Shown here piece after piece: positions 54,846-64,000 of a stretch of DNA of 64,000 bases. A model generated the notes under the pieces. That model ran no database searches. It had not been told where the DNA came from and saw nothing but the letters and a program-made list of their open reading frames with translations. How positions within the stretch are numbered: the stretch's first letter is position 1; every line of letters starts with the position of its first letter. This stretch comes from Leguminivora glycinivorella (lineage: Eukaryota; Arthropoda; Insecta; Lepidoptera; Tortricidae), in assembly GCF_023078275.1 (NCBI RefSeq), contig NC_062972.1, positions 11,716,191 to 11,780,190 of the forward strand. The letters are read 5' to 3'. The translations under genes and the position numbers were made by a program.

Positions 54846-57800
54846 CTACAGTGTAATTAAAAGGATACAAAAGTCGTTATGTGGTGTTTCCAAAAATCCA
54901 AAGGCTTTGGCAGCTAAGTTGATATCCAACGTATCGGTGTTGAAAATGTTCTTCAGTGGATGAGCTTTGTAACACCTCAGGAAAGATAGATATGCCTTTC
55001 TTGCCAAGAGTTTCATTACGCCATTCTTGAGTATCAAATCTTCAAGCTGGAAAATAATTTTCTTATTAATAGCCTCGTAAGGCCCAATGTACATTTAACA
55101 TTACACTGTACATAGTTGTTGCAAACAAATTTGAATCTTTCATGAACCAAATAAAGTAGAATTTCCCTTGTTACATTGCTTTTTGAAACAAACGAAAATC
55201 TTACCAATTTACTTATAGAACAAGGTTCAAATTCAAAATGGGAAATCTAACTATGAGTAGACCTTACGAGGCTAAGATAGAATAGAAAAGGTCCATTAAC
55301 ATGGTTATGACTTTTGAGAATGAGAAATCTTAGTACACAATCATATCGTAAAGTGGTTATTCAATATCTATATACATAGAAATAAAAATTGTCTACTGTT
55401 GCAATAATCATAATTGATAGGACAAATATGCAAACACCTATAGGTAATATCCACGCCTAGTCGTGTGCCCCAGAGGCCTGGCACAGGTGGGAATACGAGT
55501 AGGTTCATTCAATCATTCCCGTTTGTTCCTGCGGCCATCACTTAGAGCGGTGACAAGTGGGAATGCACTCATTTTATGTAGGCATTTCCCCTCCATGGTG
55601 CATATATCTACTGGGATTTGTCCCTATCATCGCCAGGTTTTTCGGTTAGATCACTAATAAAATAACTGCATCGACCCGTCTTGAGCGCGGTTGTTTTATG
55701 CAAAAGACGTAGGTATCGTTTCACACATCATGCAACATATTGAAAAATGGCAATACAATTTTCATTTAAACGATACTGCAATTACGTTATCGCCGGATTA
55801 AAAACAGGTGTGCGACAAAGGCATTGCATTTGACGCTGCGTTAACCGCATAAAACAGCGTACATTAATATAACACTTTGTTATCGAAATATCTGTACGAC
55901 GTGTATTGACCTGATTTGTACAACATTGTAGATACTGTAAGTATGTTTCATAAACGTCAAGATAAAATTCCAATTGAGACCGCATTGATTTGGAAAATGA
56001 CACATTTTCAAGGATGCTGATGTAACTATTCGCAAAAAAAATACCTACCATTCTCTGAATATCATCGGACGGGTCCTCAAAACTGTATTTATCTAAGTAT
56101 ACTTTTTCAGTTTTTAAAAAGCGTATGAATTCTTCTTCCTCTGGCCTTAATAGTATTACAGCATTTCCGGTGTTATTTAGGCCTCTCGCTGTCCGGCCAA
56201 CCCTGTGAATATATTCCTAAAAAAACAAGGAAAACAATATATAAGTAATAGGAGCTTATTTATTGATATAAAAAGGCAAACGATAAGTCGTAGTATCTAC
56301 TCGGTGTTACTCGTAGATACTAGCTGTTGGCGTATGACATAACCACGCTAGCCAGCCGTCAACGTGAATATTTTATGAGCATAATAGACTCTACACACGC
56401 TATACCAACTGGACAATACATGCGTATGGTAGCACCCATAACATTGCAAATACGGTATGAGAATTTACGGAGCGAACGAATTATCGGACCCTAATTTCCA
56501 TTAAAAAATTCGCAACTCGTACTACGATTACGCTAATAACTCTGAGTTGTGTCTTGTGTCCTTAAATTATGTTGACTGGTAGAATCGACTTTTAAATTAT
56601 GAAAATTAGTTAACAAATTGGCACTTTTGTTTCTAGTCCTTGTGCATTAAAACCCTCGCAACGCTCAAGATTCCACCGAAACCCTTGCTACGGTCGTGGT
56701 TTTGGCCCCTTGTAAAACAAATAACTATTGTTATAATATGTCATTATTTGTTGAAGTGATGCGTGTGACGATATTCATTATATGTGCCGTTCTCGAGCAA
56801 AAGGTACCAAATATTAGCATAAACGTAAGGCCAATCTAACATGCCATTCGCATGAAGATACGACGCAATTTCGTCCTTATGGTAAGCGGCAATGTGGCAC
56901 CTTTATAATACCTTTATCTTCAAAATGTCAAATATGTATAATGACTAGTTCAATAGGCTAAGCTATTGCGAGTATTAGTACCGGGTCGCTGGAAAGGTTG
57001 CACATGGACTATAGTAATAGTCGCTAATTAGGCTAAATAGGGCAATTAGAAGTTTATGACGCGTAATAGCCGGCGCACTGAACGGTTATGACTTATATTT
57101 AATCACAATACTCGTGTAGTCATTTGCCGTAAATTTATAACACTGATAACAATACAATAGTATTTATTTTCAATGTCTTTCTTGAATAAACATTACATAA
57201 TATTCATATATGTTTATAAAATTATTGTAGCGTTTAGACGCTAAAATAAATAAATAGTGGTTAGCCACTATTTTTTTGTGTAAAGCGAAATAAGATAATT
57301 TTTAAGAAAAAAAAACCGCCGCCTTTGGGGTTCTGATGAAAGCTACTTGCGAATGTTGGATTATGTAGAAATGTAGGTTTTTAAAGCTGATTTTAATACT
57401 TTAATTATTTGATGGCAACACATTTGTCATTTGATATTTGCCAGTCGCTTTTCGGTAAAGGAAAACATCGTGAGGAAACCGGATTAATCCTAATAAGGTC
57501 TAGTTACCCTCCGGGTTGGAAGGTCAGATGGCAGTCGCTTTCGTAAAACTAGTGCCTACGCCAAATCTTGGGATTAGTTGTCAAAGCGAACCCCAGGCTC
57601 CCATGAGCCGTGGCAAATGCCGGGATGACGCAAGGAAGATGATGATGATTTGATGGCAACACAAATGAATATACGTATACCGTTAAGGTTTGAGGAGTTT
57701 CCTCAATTCCTCATGAATCCGATTATAAGAAATCGAAGCTTGACAAAATTTGACTTGAAAACTCAATATTCTTAACAAACATAACTAAATCAATGTCACT

Positions 57801-60800
57801 GTTCTGAACTTAAATGCATGTTATTCTTATAAAAATACCAAAGTCACTATAAGTGTGCCGTTCAGATTTAAGGAGTTCAGTTCTGATCTTCATCAGCAGT
57901 TCCACTGCACCAAATGTCACTGTTCTGGACGTAAGTGCATGCTGTTCTTATAAAAATACCAAAGTTCACTATAAGTGTGCCGTTAAGATTTGAGGAGTTC
58001 GGCTCTGACCATCATCAGCATTTCCACTTCACCAAATGTCACTGTTCTGGACGTAAGTGCATGCTGTTCTTATAAAACTACCAAAGTCACTATAAGTGTG
58101 CCGTTCAGATTTGAGGAGTTCGGTTCTGACCATCATCAGCAGTTCCACTGCACCAAATATCACTGTTCTAGACGTAAGTGCATGCTGTTCTTATAAAAAT
58201 ACCAAAGTCACTATAAGCGTGCCGTTCAGATTTGAGGAGTTCCGTTCTGACCATCATCAGCAGTTCCACTGCACCAAATGTCACTGTTCCGTACGTAAAT
58301 GCATGCTGTTCCTTAATAAAAAACACAAAAATCACCATATGTGTGCCTTTCAGATTTGAGGAGTTCCCTCGATTTCTCCAGGATTCCATCATCAGAACTG
58401 GGTTCTGAGAAAAATGGGACCAATCTGTATGCATATACATTCAATCAAAAAAAAAAATTCAAACTCGGTCCAGTAACGACGGAGATATCGTGGAACAAAC
58501 ATTGAAAAAAAAAAACATACAGACGAATTGAGAACCGTCCTTCCTTGAGAGATTTGAGGCGGCGGTTAAAAATACGAATTCAGTTACAGCGTAATCTAAT
58601 GGCAATGCAATATTAGGGATGACCAACTATTTGAAAAGAATATCGGCGAGTTATACTCGAACGGTTTATTAAATTGAATTTAAGTAAGGATATTTTATTT
58701 TGATTTTAGATAATCCGATACCTAAAGAAAAGTACTCCGATAAAAGTTCGTGTAAAGAAATGGCGAGTTACCTTAGGATCCGTAGGAGGGTCATACTGTA
58801 CTATCCAATCGACGCTCGGTATATCCAATCCTCTGGCCGCCACGTCAGTGCAAAATAGGGCTCCGCTCGAAGCTTCAACAAAGTTTTGGTATGCTTCCTT
58901 CCTTCTGGCTTGGCTTTGTCGGCCCTAAAAAATGGTTATCCTTGAAACTTCATCTTACAAGATATTTATATACGCCTCTAGTTTTCTACAAATATATCAT
59001 ACTAGCGTTAGAAAGAGACAAAAAGTAGCCTATGTCACTCTCTATCCCTTCAACTATCTCCACTTAAAAAATCACGTCAATTCGTCGCTCTGATTTGCCG
59101 TGAAAGACGGACAAACAAACAGACACACACACTTTCCCATTTATAATATTAGTATGGATGATATGACATTTCAATCACCTCTTCTTACCGGCGTAGAAGA
59201 CCCGAAACAGTGGGTTAACGTAACGTAACACAGTGGGGTAATGACCATGACGAGGACGATCGAACTATAAATCTATTGTATATGTAGCTAATGAATGTAA
59301 TATAAGCACTGTTTGCTTATGTAGATTACCAAGCTCAGCTGTATCAACAGTGTTTTTACTTTCCAGACTGCAACTAGGTAAGTAGATACATGTGTGTTTC
59401 TGCGGGCGCAGCACAATAGTTCGATAAACTTTATCGCATCTGTGCATCCCTATCGCGCTTACAAATAGTGCGCATGCACAAAAGACGGTCTGCCTGGTGT
59501 AGGTTTGGTTTATGTATTTACGTAGGTATTTCGACTATTTAGCCCTCATAAGCTAAACGTAACACTAGCATAATTATTTTTGGACATTATTGCAGTGTGG
59601 TAGGGTGGACATTAGTATAGGTAGGTGGGTAAGGTGGGTCAATTACCAACAACCGAACTCATGTCAGTTATAGAATAGCAGAGCCGCCTGATCGGAAGCA
59701 GTCATCGCTGCCCATGGACGTAAACAACGTCAGGGCACATAGCTTTAAAACATGTGTGTTGATTTACATACATATAGTCTAAAGGATCTACCCTGAATAG
59801 GGGCTAAGTTATGGGAACTCAGGAACCTACGATTTTTCCGACTTTTGCGCAATTGTAAATACGAGGGTCATGCCAAAAGAAATTAGATACTCAAAATTTA
59901 CATACTTTATTCTTTATTACAGCTATCTATTTTTTCGAAGTATTCACCGTGAACACGTATACACGTTTTCATCCGTCTAAACCACTTAGAAAATACCGAT
60001 GACCACTCTTCTTTAGACACCTCAGAAATTTCGTAATTATACGCAGCCAACGCATCTTCTTTGTTCTCAAATCGCCTTCCTTTTAATTTTTCTTTAATTT
60101 TAGGAAAAAGATAAAAATCACAGGGGGCTAGGGGAATATGGGGGGTGGGGCAGAATAGTCACGTTTTTTGAGCTGAAATAGTCAAGTGTTCTAGCGGAAG
60201 TGTGCGGGGCAGCGTTGTCGTGGTGCCAGAGCAGGTGCCGGGTTCCTAACTTCGGCCGCTTGTCACACCAAGCTGACAGTACTCTTGGGGCACAAACTGT
60301 CACATACCATTCTGAATTAACTGTCTTTTGATCTTCTAGCACTATTGTAGCAATATGTCCCGTCTTGCAGAAAAATGAGGCAACCATTTGTTTTTGTGTG
60401 CTTCGGGTTCGGCGACATTTTGTTGGCTCATCTTCAAAACACCATACTGTGGACTGTCGCTTTGTTTCGGGATCGTAGTTATATAGCCATGTTTCGTCAC
60501 CTGTAAGTATATCATATACGTTTTTGTTCTCGCCTGCGTCGAATTTATCTATCATAAATTTGCACCAATCCACGCGACGGTCTTTCTGTAAATCGGTGAG
60601 CTTGTGCGGCACCCATCTTGAACAACGCTTATGAAGAGACAGTTTACTATGAATTATAGTTTGCAATGCTGCTGATCCAATGCCCAGTTCACGCTCGAGC
60701 TCTACATATGTAATTCGTCGGTTCGCGCGAATATTTTTTTCCACAGTCTTTACATTTTCTTCAGTGACTGCGGTTGGCGGCCGTCCGGTCTTCGCCTCAT

Positions 60801-63208
60801 CTTCAAAGCTCTCCCGTCCTCTTTTAAATTCAGCAAACCAATTGAAAACAGTTGCACGTGAACACGCAGACTCTCCAAAAGTCGAGACTAAAAGCACACC
60901 TCGGACACTGGCGATCAAATATATGAAAGAGGCGCGTTCCTAGCACACAGTCTAAGCTCGTGTAGGTGAACGCGTACTGAGCTAGTATGAGTGAGATATG
61001 ACAGATCGACTGTTCGCGTTTTTGACAGGCGGTAACTGTGAGGTAACCGAGAGGGGGTGGGTGGCATTTTCAGCGGGGAGCGGGAGTGGCCATACTGTAC
61101 GATAGTACTCTTTATTATACTGTGCTAAAAGTTCAAAACACTCTTGAGGTGTTAAACCTTTTTTAAAGTCATAATATATCATAACACGAAAATCACGTCG
61201 AGTAAGCTCCATTGTTGCGAAAAATTCCCGCCAAAATTATTTATAAAAAAAAATAGGAATCCTAAGAATTTCCAAGTGTTCCATTTTTAAATTTATAAGC
61301 AGATAACCTACCTTTACATTGGTGTATAACTGGCCAGTATCAATCAAATGACCATGGAGTATCTAACTTCTTTTGGCATGACCCTCGTAACAGATTAACT
61401 ACCTTAAAGTAATATCACAAAAGCAGGTTACTCACATGTATACTTAAAACTGATGCTTTACAATGATTCCTAAAGAATTCGTAATGGAAGTCTACTGACT
61501 TGCATGATGAAAAGAACACCATGACCTTCAACTTCTTGCTTTTTCGTAGCATTTTGTACAGCCAAGAGAGCTTCTGTTCTACAGGAGTTATGTAATACCT
61601 AAAATGAGTAAAAGAGATTTAAGACTAATCATTAGACAAGACTAATGATGTGCAAGTTGCGGAAATATTCCAAAAACATCTTAAATTTCTTGAAAAATTC
61701 ACGAAACTTTCACGAAAAATAAAGGGAATTTAAATTTATGAAATGGAAAGTTTCCATCCATACAAAGTATGGAAAGTTTCCGAAGTTTTCCTATGTGAAA
61801 ATTTCTGAATTTTGGAAACTTTCCGTCGGCACATCAGTAGACAAGACGGGTCCACACTGAGCAAGGCAGGTCGCGAGGCAATTCCCTCGCGCGGCAAACG
61901 TAATATGTAGACCCAACGTGCCTCGGCCGTAGCAGTGCTCGGGTTTTGCTCATGTGAGCAACCTGCCTCGCTCTGTGTGGACCCAGCTATTGGCTATTAA
62001 TACATGTTCTACCTATTTTGGATTAGTTTAATAGTCTTAATCCCTCAAGATGCCTAGTTTTAAACATTGAAAAGTTACCATTGAAAACAATAGGTTAACG
62101 ATGCCGGATCTGTGTTTAAGCATACGAGGGGATAAGAAATTTTGTACAGTTCTGTTTAGTTATATTCATATTTTCCTCATTAAGTATAATAATATAATCA
62201 CCCTTGCTTTAGTCCAGTGACAGTGGACTGTGATTGGTCACTTGTTGATATTATGACTGGATCTTCCCTTAGTGCTAACCTTGCTAGATTCTTCACATTG
62301 CTGTCCAGAGTAGCACTGAATAGTAAAGTTTGCCTATTTCCTAAAAAAGGTAATGTAAACTGAATTTAATTTTGTTAGTGGAACTTTTACTTAGAGACCA
62401 TTGAACCAAATTTTTAAGGAAAAATAATAAATCATCTAAAATGTTGTATGCCTTGGAACAAACTACAAAATATAGTTAGTAATTTTATTGTAATAGCAAT
62501 TAGCAGTCTGTTTGTAATGATAACAGAAAACTTTGAAATAAAACCTAAATTAATAATTCTAATGAACACAAGTTGAATTATAATCTATTGAAAATATTTC
62601 AACTTGTGCTGTCCGTTCTGCCCTAGGGGTGGACAGAGGGCGCTACGAGTCCTTGTATAGATTACTCATATGAGAGATAATTTCGACCTCGACAGCTGTG
62701 ACCTGGGTGGCCGAGCGGATTAAGAGGCATTTCCCGCGATTGGAAAGTACGCTGGTTCGATTCCAGCCTCAGGCACCAGAGGACTTGGTCACTTTTTCTT
62801 TCATATGTGTAATTTATTTCGGTTTTAAATTAATAATTACCTTCTTTCTTTACGTTTGGTTAAAATAATGGGCAAACACAAAATATAAAAAAAAAACTTT
62901 AGATTCTTATATAATAAATATCAAACAGGGACAGAAGCCTGTTCATTTTTATATGAGGAAGGGGGTGAAATTGGCAAAAAAAAATGTTAGCTTAGTTTAC
63001 ATAATAAAATATTGATGCTTAGGCTTGCGCAGCTTATACATACTTGGAAGCAGCTTAACTATCCCAGTGATGTGTTTTTCGAAGCCAGCTTCTAGCAGTT
63101 TGTCAGCCTCATCTACCACTAGGCATTTCAAATTCTTTACATTAAAACATTCCGTATTTTGTAGATGGTCAAATAGACGCCCAGGAGTGCTCACAACTAT
63201 GTTAACTC
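54846..63208 (-). CDS. Diverged DDX18 paralogue, DEAD-box helicase, 5' part outside the window
   Basis: Six coding exons are visible, in coding order: 63208-63044, 62340-62202, 61598-61436, 58924-58772, 56216-56049, 55046-54846. They match DDX18 exons 6-11 one for one. Lengths are 165/139/163/153/168/201 nt against 165/142/160/153/171/330, and every junction has the same phase. By my count the first exon shares 36 of 55 residues with DDX18 and the fourth 34 of 51. Motifs look intact: STPGRLFDH, VVDEADK, FSAT, VMVFFSSC, TDVAARGLDIP, HRVGRTARG. The C-terminus is short: after AFGFLETPHND it ends within about ten residues, without the Lys/Gly-rich tail. The donor of the second exon (GG|GTGATT) is weak. 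Walker A and the N-terminus would lie beyond position 64000. It could be an active second helicase or a gene starting to decay; no stop or frameshift is seen in the visible exons. Introns hold a tRNA-like sequence, a MITE and a mariner. Confidence 0.88.
55047..56048. other. Last intron of the DDX18 paralogue, repeat fragment of unknown class
   Basis: 55455-55660 (TGTGCCCCAGAGGCCTGGCA, GGTGGGAATACGAGTAG, ACTGGGATTTGTCCCTATCA) looks like an interspersed repeat, but I cannot assign a class. No other structure. Confidence 0.4.
56217..57380. other. Paralogue intron, mostly unassigned
   Basis: 56645-56735 (AAAACCCTCGCAACGCTCAA, GCCCCTTGTAAAACAAATAA) is a shortened copy of the repeat at 9585-9735. 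Nothing else is recognised. Confidence 0.45.
57384..58575. repeat. 120-bp tandem-unit element, copy 3, in a paralogue intron
   Basis: It matches 1180-2010 from TTTAATACTTTAATTATTTG to TTGAGAGATTTGAGGCGGCG, with about five units (CAGATTTGAGG at 58106 and 58227 gives a 121-bp period). A LINE tail is inserted near its left end. Confidence 0.88.
57423..57647 (+). mobile_element. RTE-like LINE 3' tail with 16-bp target duplication
   Basis: ATTTGATGGCAACACA at 57407-57422 is repeated at 57648-57663. The insert contains AAAACATCGTGAGGAAACCG, CTAGTGCCTACGCCAAATCT and ends GGAAGATGATGATG. The target sequence occurs once in the uninterrupted copy at about 1200, confirming insertion. Confidence 0.85.
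58990..59860. other. Paralogue intron upstream of the second mariner, repeat scraps
   Basis: 59685-59740 (GCCGCCTGATCGGAAGCAGT, AACAACGTCAGG) looks like an old retroelement fragment. Otherwise nothing is recognised. Confidence 0.4.
59907..61212 (-). pseudogene. Mariner transposase with MITE insertion and frameshift
   Basis: The frame opens with MELTRRDFRVMIYYDFKKGL at 61212 and is cut by the MITE at 61124. It resumes at 60894 with FGESACSRATVFNWF (helix-turn-helix), KTGRPP, SRWVPHKL, TGDETW (first catalytic Asp) and HHDNAAPH (second Asp). Near 60125 a small deletion in the YSPDLAP motif shifts the frame. The segment with the third catalytic Asp (PCDFYLFP) and the C-terminus (to the stop at 59907) lie in another frame. 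Apart from these two lesions the reading frame is long and clean, so inactivation looks fairly recent. Confidence 0.9.
60895..61124. mobile_element. 230-bp MITE inside the mariner, CTAAAAG target duplication
   Basis: It starts CACACCTCGGACACTGGCG and ends TTATACTGTG, flanked by CTAAAAG on both sides (60888-60894, 61125-61131). Removing the element and one duplicate rejoins the transposase frame. Related copies lie at 54387-54723 and 39135-39499. The 7-bp duplication and CA...TG ends suggest a hAT-like or similar DNA transposon family; the class is uncertain. Confidence 0.88.
61848..61984. mobile_element. Palindromic MITE GGGTCCACAC...GTGTGGACCC
   Basis: Inverted ends GGGTCCACACTGAGCAAGGC and GCCTCGCTCTGTGTGGACCC, about 25 bp each, enclose a GC-richer core. 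It lies in the paralogue's intron between the exons at 62202 and 61598. Confidence 0.7.
62701..62775 (+). tRNA. tRNA-like sequence (Ser-like, anticodon CGA by position), possibly a pseudogene or SINE head
   Basis: It can fold as a cloverleaf: acceptor ACCTGGG/CTCAGGC (six of seven pairs), D stem GCC/GGC, anticodon stem TTTCC/GGAAA with loop CGCGATT, and T arm GCTGG-TTCGATT-CCAGC. A box (TGGCCGAGCGG) and B box (GGTTCGATTCC) are good, and a T5 Pol III stop follows at about 62793. Doubts: base 33 would be G instead of T, there is no long variable arm as expected for tRNA-Ser, and CCA is encoded after the discriminator base. It is antisense within an intron of the DDX18 paralogue. Confidence 0.5.
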
Positions 63209-63383
63209 CTAAAATGTATGAAGCAATTAATACAATTAATTAAAAAAAATAGTGAAGGCTCAAAAACACCTGAACATATAGTACAAATATTTAAAAAAAA
63301 TGCTTTTCATCACCGACGTTAGACAGGCCTAGCCTAGTGTGCCAGGCCTGTCTCATGGAGTCAGTCCAAATATTTCCATTTTT

Positions 63384-63984
63384 AGGGTTCCGTAGCCAAA
63401 ATGGCAAAAACGGAACCCTTATAGTTTCGTCATGTCCGTCTGTCCGTCTGTCCGTCTGTCCGTCTGTCCGTCTGTCACAGCCGATTTACTCGGAAACTAT
63501 AAGTACTACAGTGATGAAATTTGATGGGAATATGTGTTGTATGAACCGCTACAAAATTATGACACTAAATAGTAAAAAAAAAGAATTGGGGTGGGGCCCC
63601 CCATACATGTAACTGAGGGATGAAAATTTTTTTTCGATGTACATACCCGTGTGGGGTATCAATGGAAAGGTCTTTTAAAATGATATAAAGTTTTCTAAAA
63701 AACATTTTTCTTAAAGTGAACGGTTTTTGAGATATCAGCTCTCAAAGTCGTAAAAAGTATGTCCCCCCCCCCCCTCTATTTTTATAACTACGGGGTATAA
63801 AATTCTAAAAAAAATAGAGGTGATGCATGCTAATTAACTCTTTCAACGATTTTTGGTTTGATCAAAGTATCTCTTATAGTTTTTGAGATAGGTTGATTTA
63901 ACTGTAATTTTGGTTAAGTTATTGGTTTATTATATTTGCTGCTACGGAACCCTTTGTGCGCGAGCCCGACTCGCACTTGGCCGG
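63384..63984 (+). mobile_element. AGGGTTCCG-type element, copy 5, at the right edge
   Basis: AGGGTTCCGTAGCCAAAATG to CCCGACTCGCACTTGGCCGG, flanked by TTTTT or longer on both sides, with a (GTCTGTCC)n tract at 63435-63478. It lies in the intron upstream of the first visible paralogue exon. The 91-codon frame across it is an artefact. Confidence 0.85.
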
Positions 63985-64000
63985 TTTTTTTATATTTTAT

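Larger units (their letters stand above)
59862..61387 (-). mobile_element. Second mariner, in an intron of the DDX18 paralogue
   Basis: Terminal repeats CGAGGGTCATGCCAAAAGAA and its inverted copy (TTCTTTTGGCATGACCCTCG) are each flanked by TA (59860-59861 and 61388-61389). The body holds a mariner transposase in minus orientation, the same strand as the host gene, and is interrupted by a small MITE at 60895-61124. It is a different subfamily from the mariner at 44740-51832, with different ends and transposase. Confidence 0.92.

Noticed and set aside
60118..60918. Host gene encoding a SETMAR-like domain
   Set aside because: TA-flanked terminal repeats bound it and it is broken by an insertion and a frameshift; a mariner pseudogene fits better.

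Overview
This 64 kb window is nuclear DNA of an insect, almost certainly a moth or butterfly (Lepidoptera). Coding sequence is split by short introns with GT-AG sites. The non-coding DNA is AT-rich and packed with repeat types I associate with lepidopteran genomes: the AGGGTTCCG...CTTGGCCGG element, tRNA-derived SINEs, Helitrons ending in CTAG after a GC hairpin, mariners and many palindromic MITEs. No operon, ribosomal RNA, CRISPR array or complete viral gene is visible.

Three protein-coding genes lie between 29.7 kb and the right edge. (1) WDR36/UTP21 on the minus strand (29722-35406) has 8 coding exons that join into a clean 890-residue frame. (2) DDX18, the orthologue of yeast Has1 and Drosophila pitchoune, is on the plus strand (35892-52298) with 11 coding exons and 618 residues. 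(3) A diverged DDX18 paralogue on the minus strand (54846-63208) has its last six exons in the window and its 5' part beyond the right edge. WDR36 and DDX18 are head to head across 485 bp containing a CACGTG E-box. Both act in nucleolar ribosome assembly, so shared regulation is plausible. DDX18 and its paralogue are tail to tail, and their introns interrupt the proteins at equivalent places in the same phase. This indicates a DNA-level inverted duplication, not a retrocopy.

The left 29 kb has no gene I can support. It is a mosaic of transposable elements, many with readable boundaries: a 916-bp palindrome with a perfect 9-bp target duplication (15743-16658); two hAT-like elements with perfect 8-bp duplications (11037-12214, 22885-23606); a 3.4-kb foldback element with TA ends (23887-27262); a TTAA-flanked element (27510-29636); and several AGGGTTCCG elements. 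One of the last can be compared with an empty site in the same window.

The introns of the three genes also carry repeats. DDX18 intron 10 (7.4 kb) is a nested stack: a SINE is split by a mariner, the mariner's transposase is split at a TTAA site by about 5.8 kb of DNA, that DNA carries a 100-bp minisatellite, the minisatellite is split by a Helitron, and the Helitron carries a G-rich array and a PIF-type MITE. DDX18 intron 8 holds a truncated LINE and a second LINE 3' end in opposite orientation. The paralogue's introns hold another mariner, itself interrupted by a small MITE, and a tRNA-like sequence.
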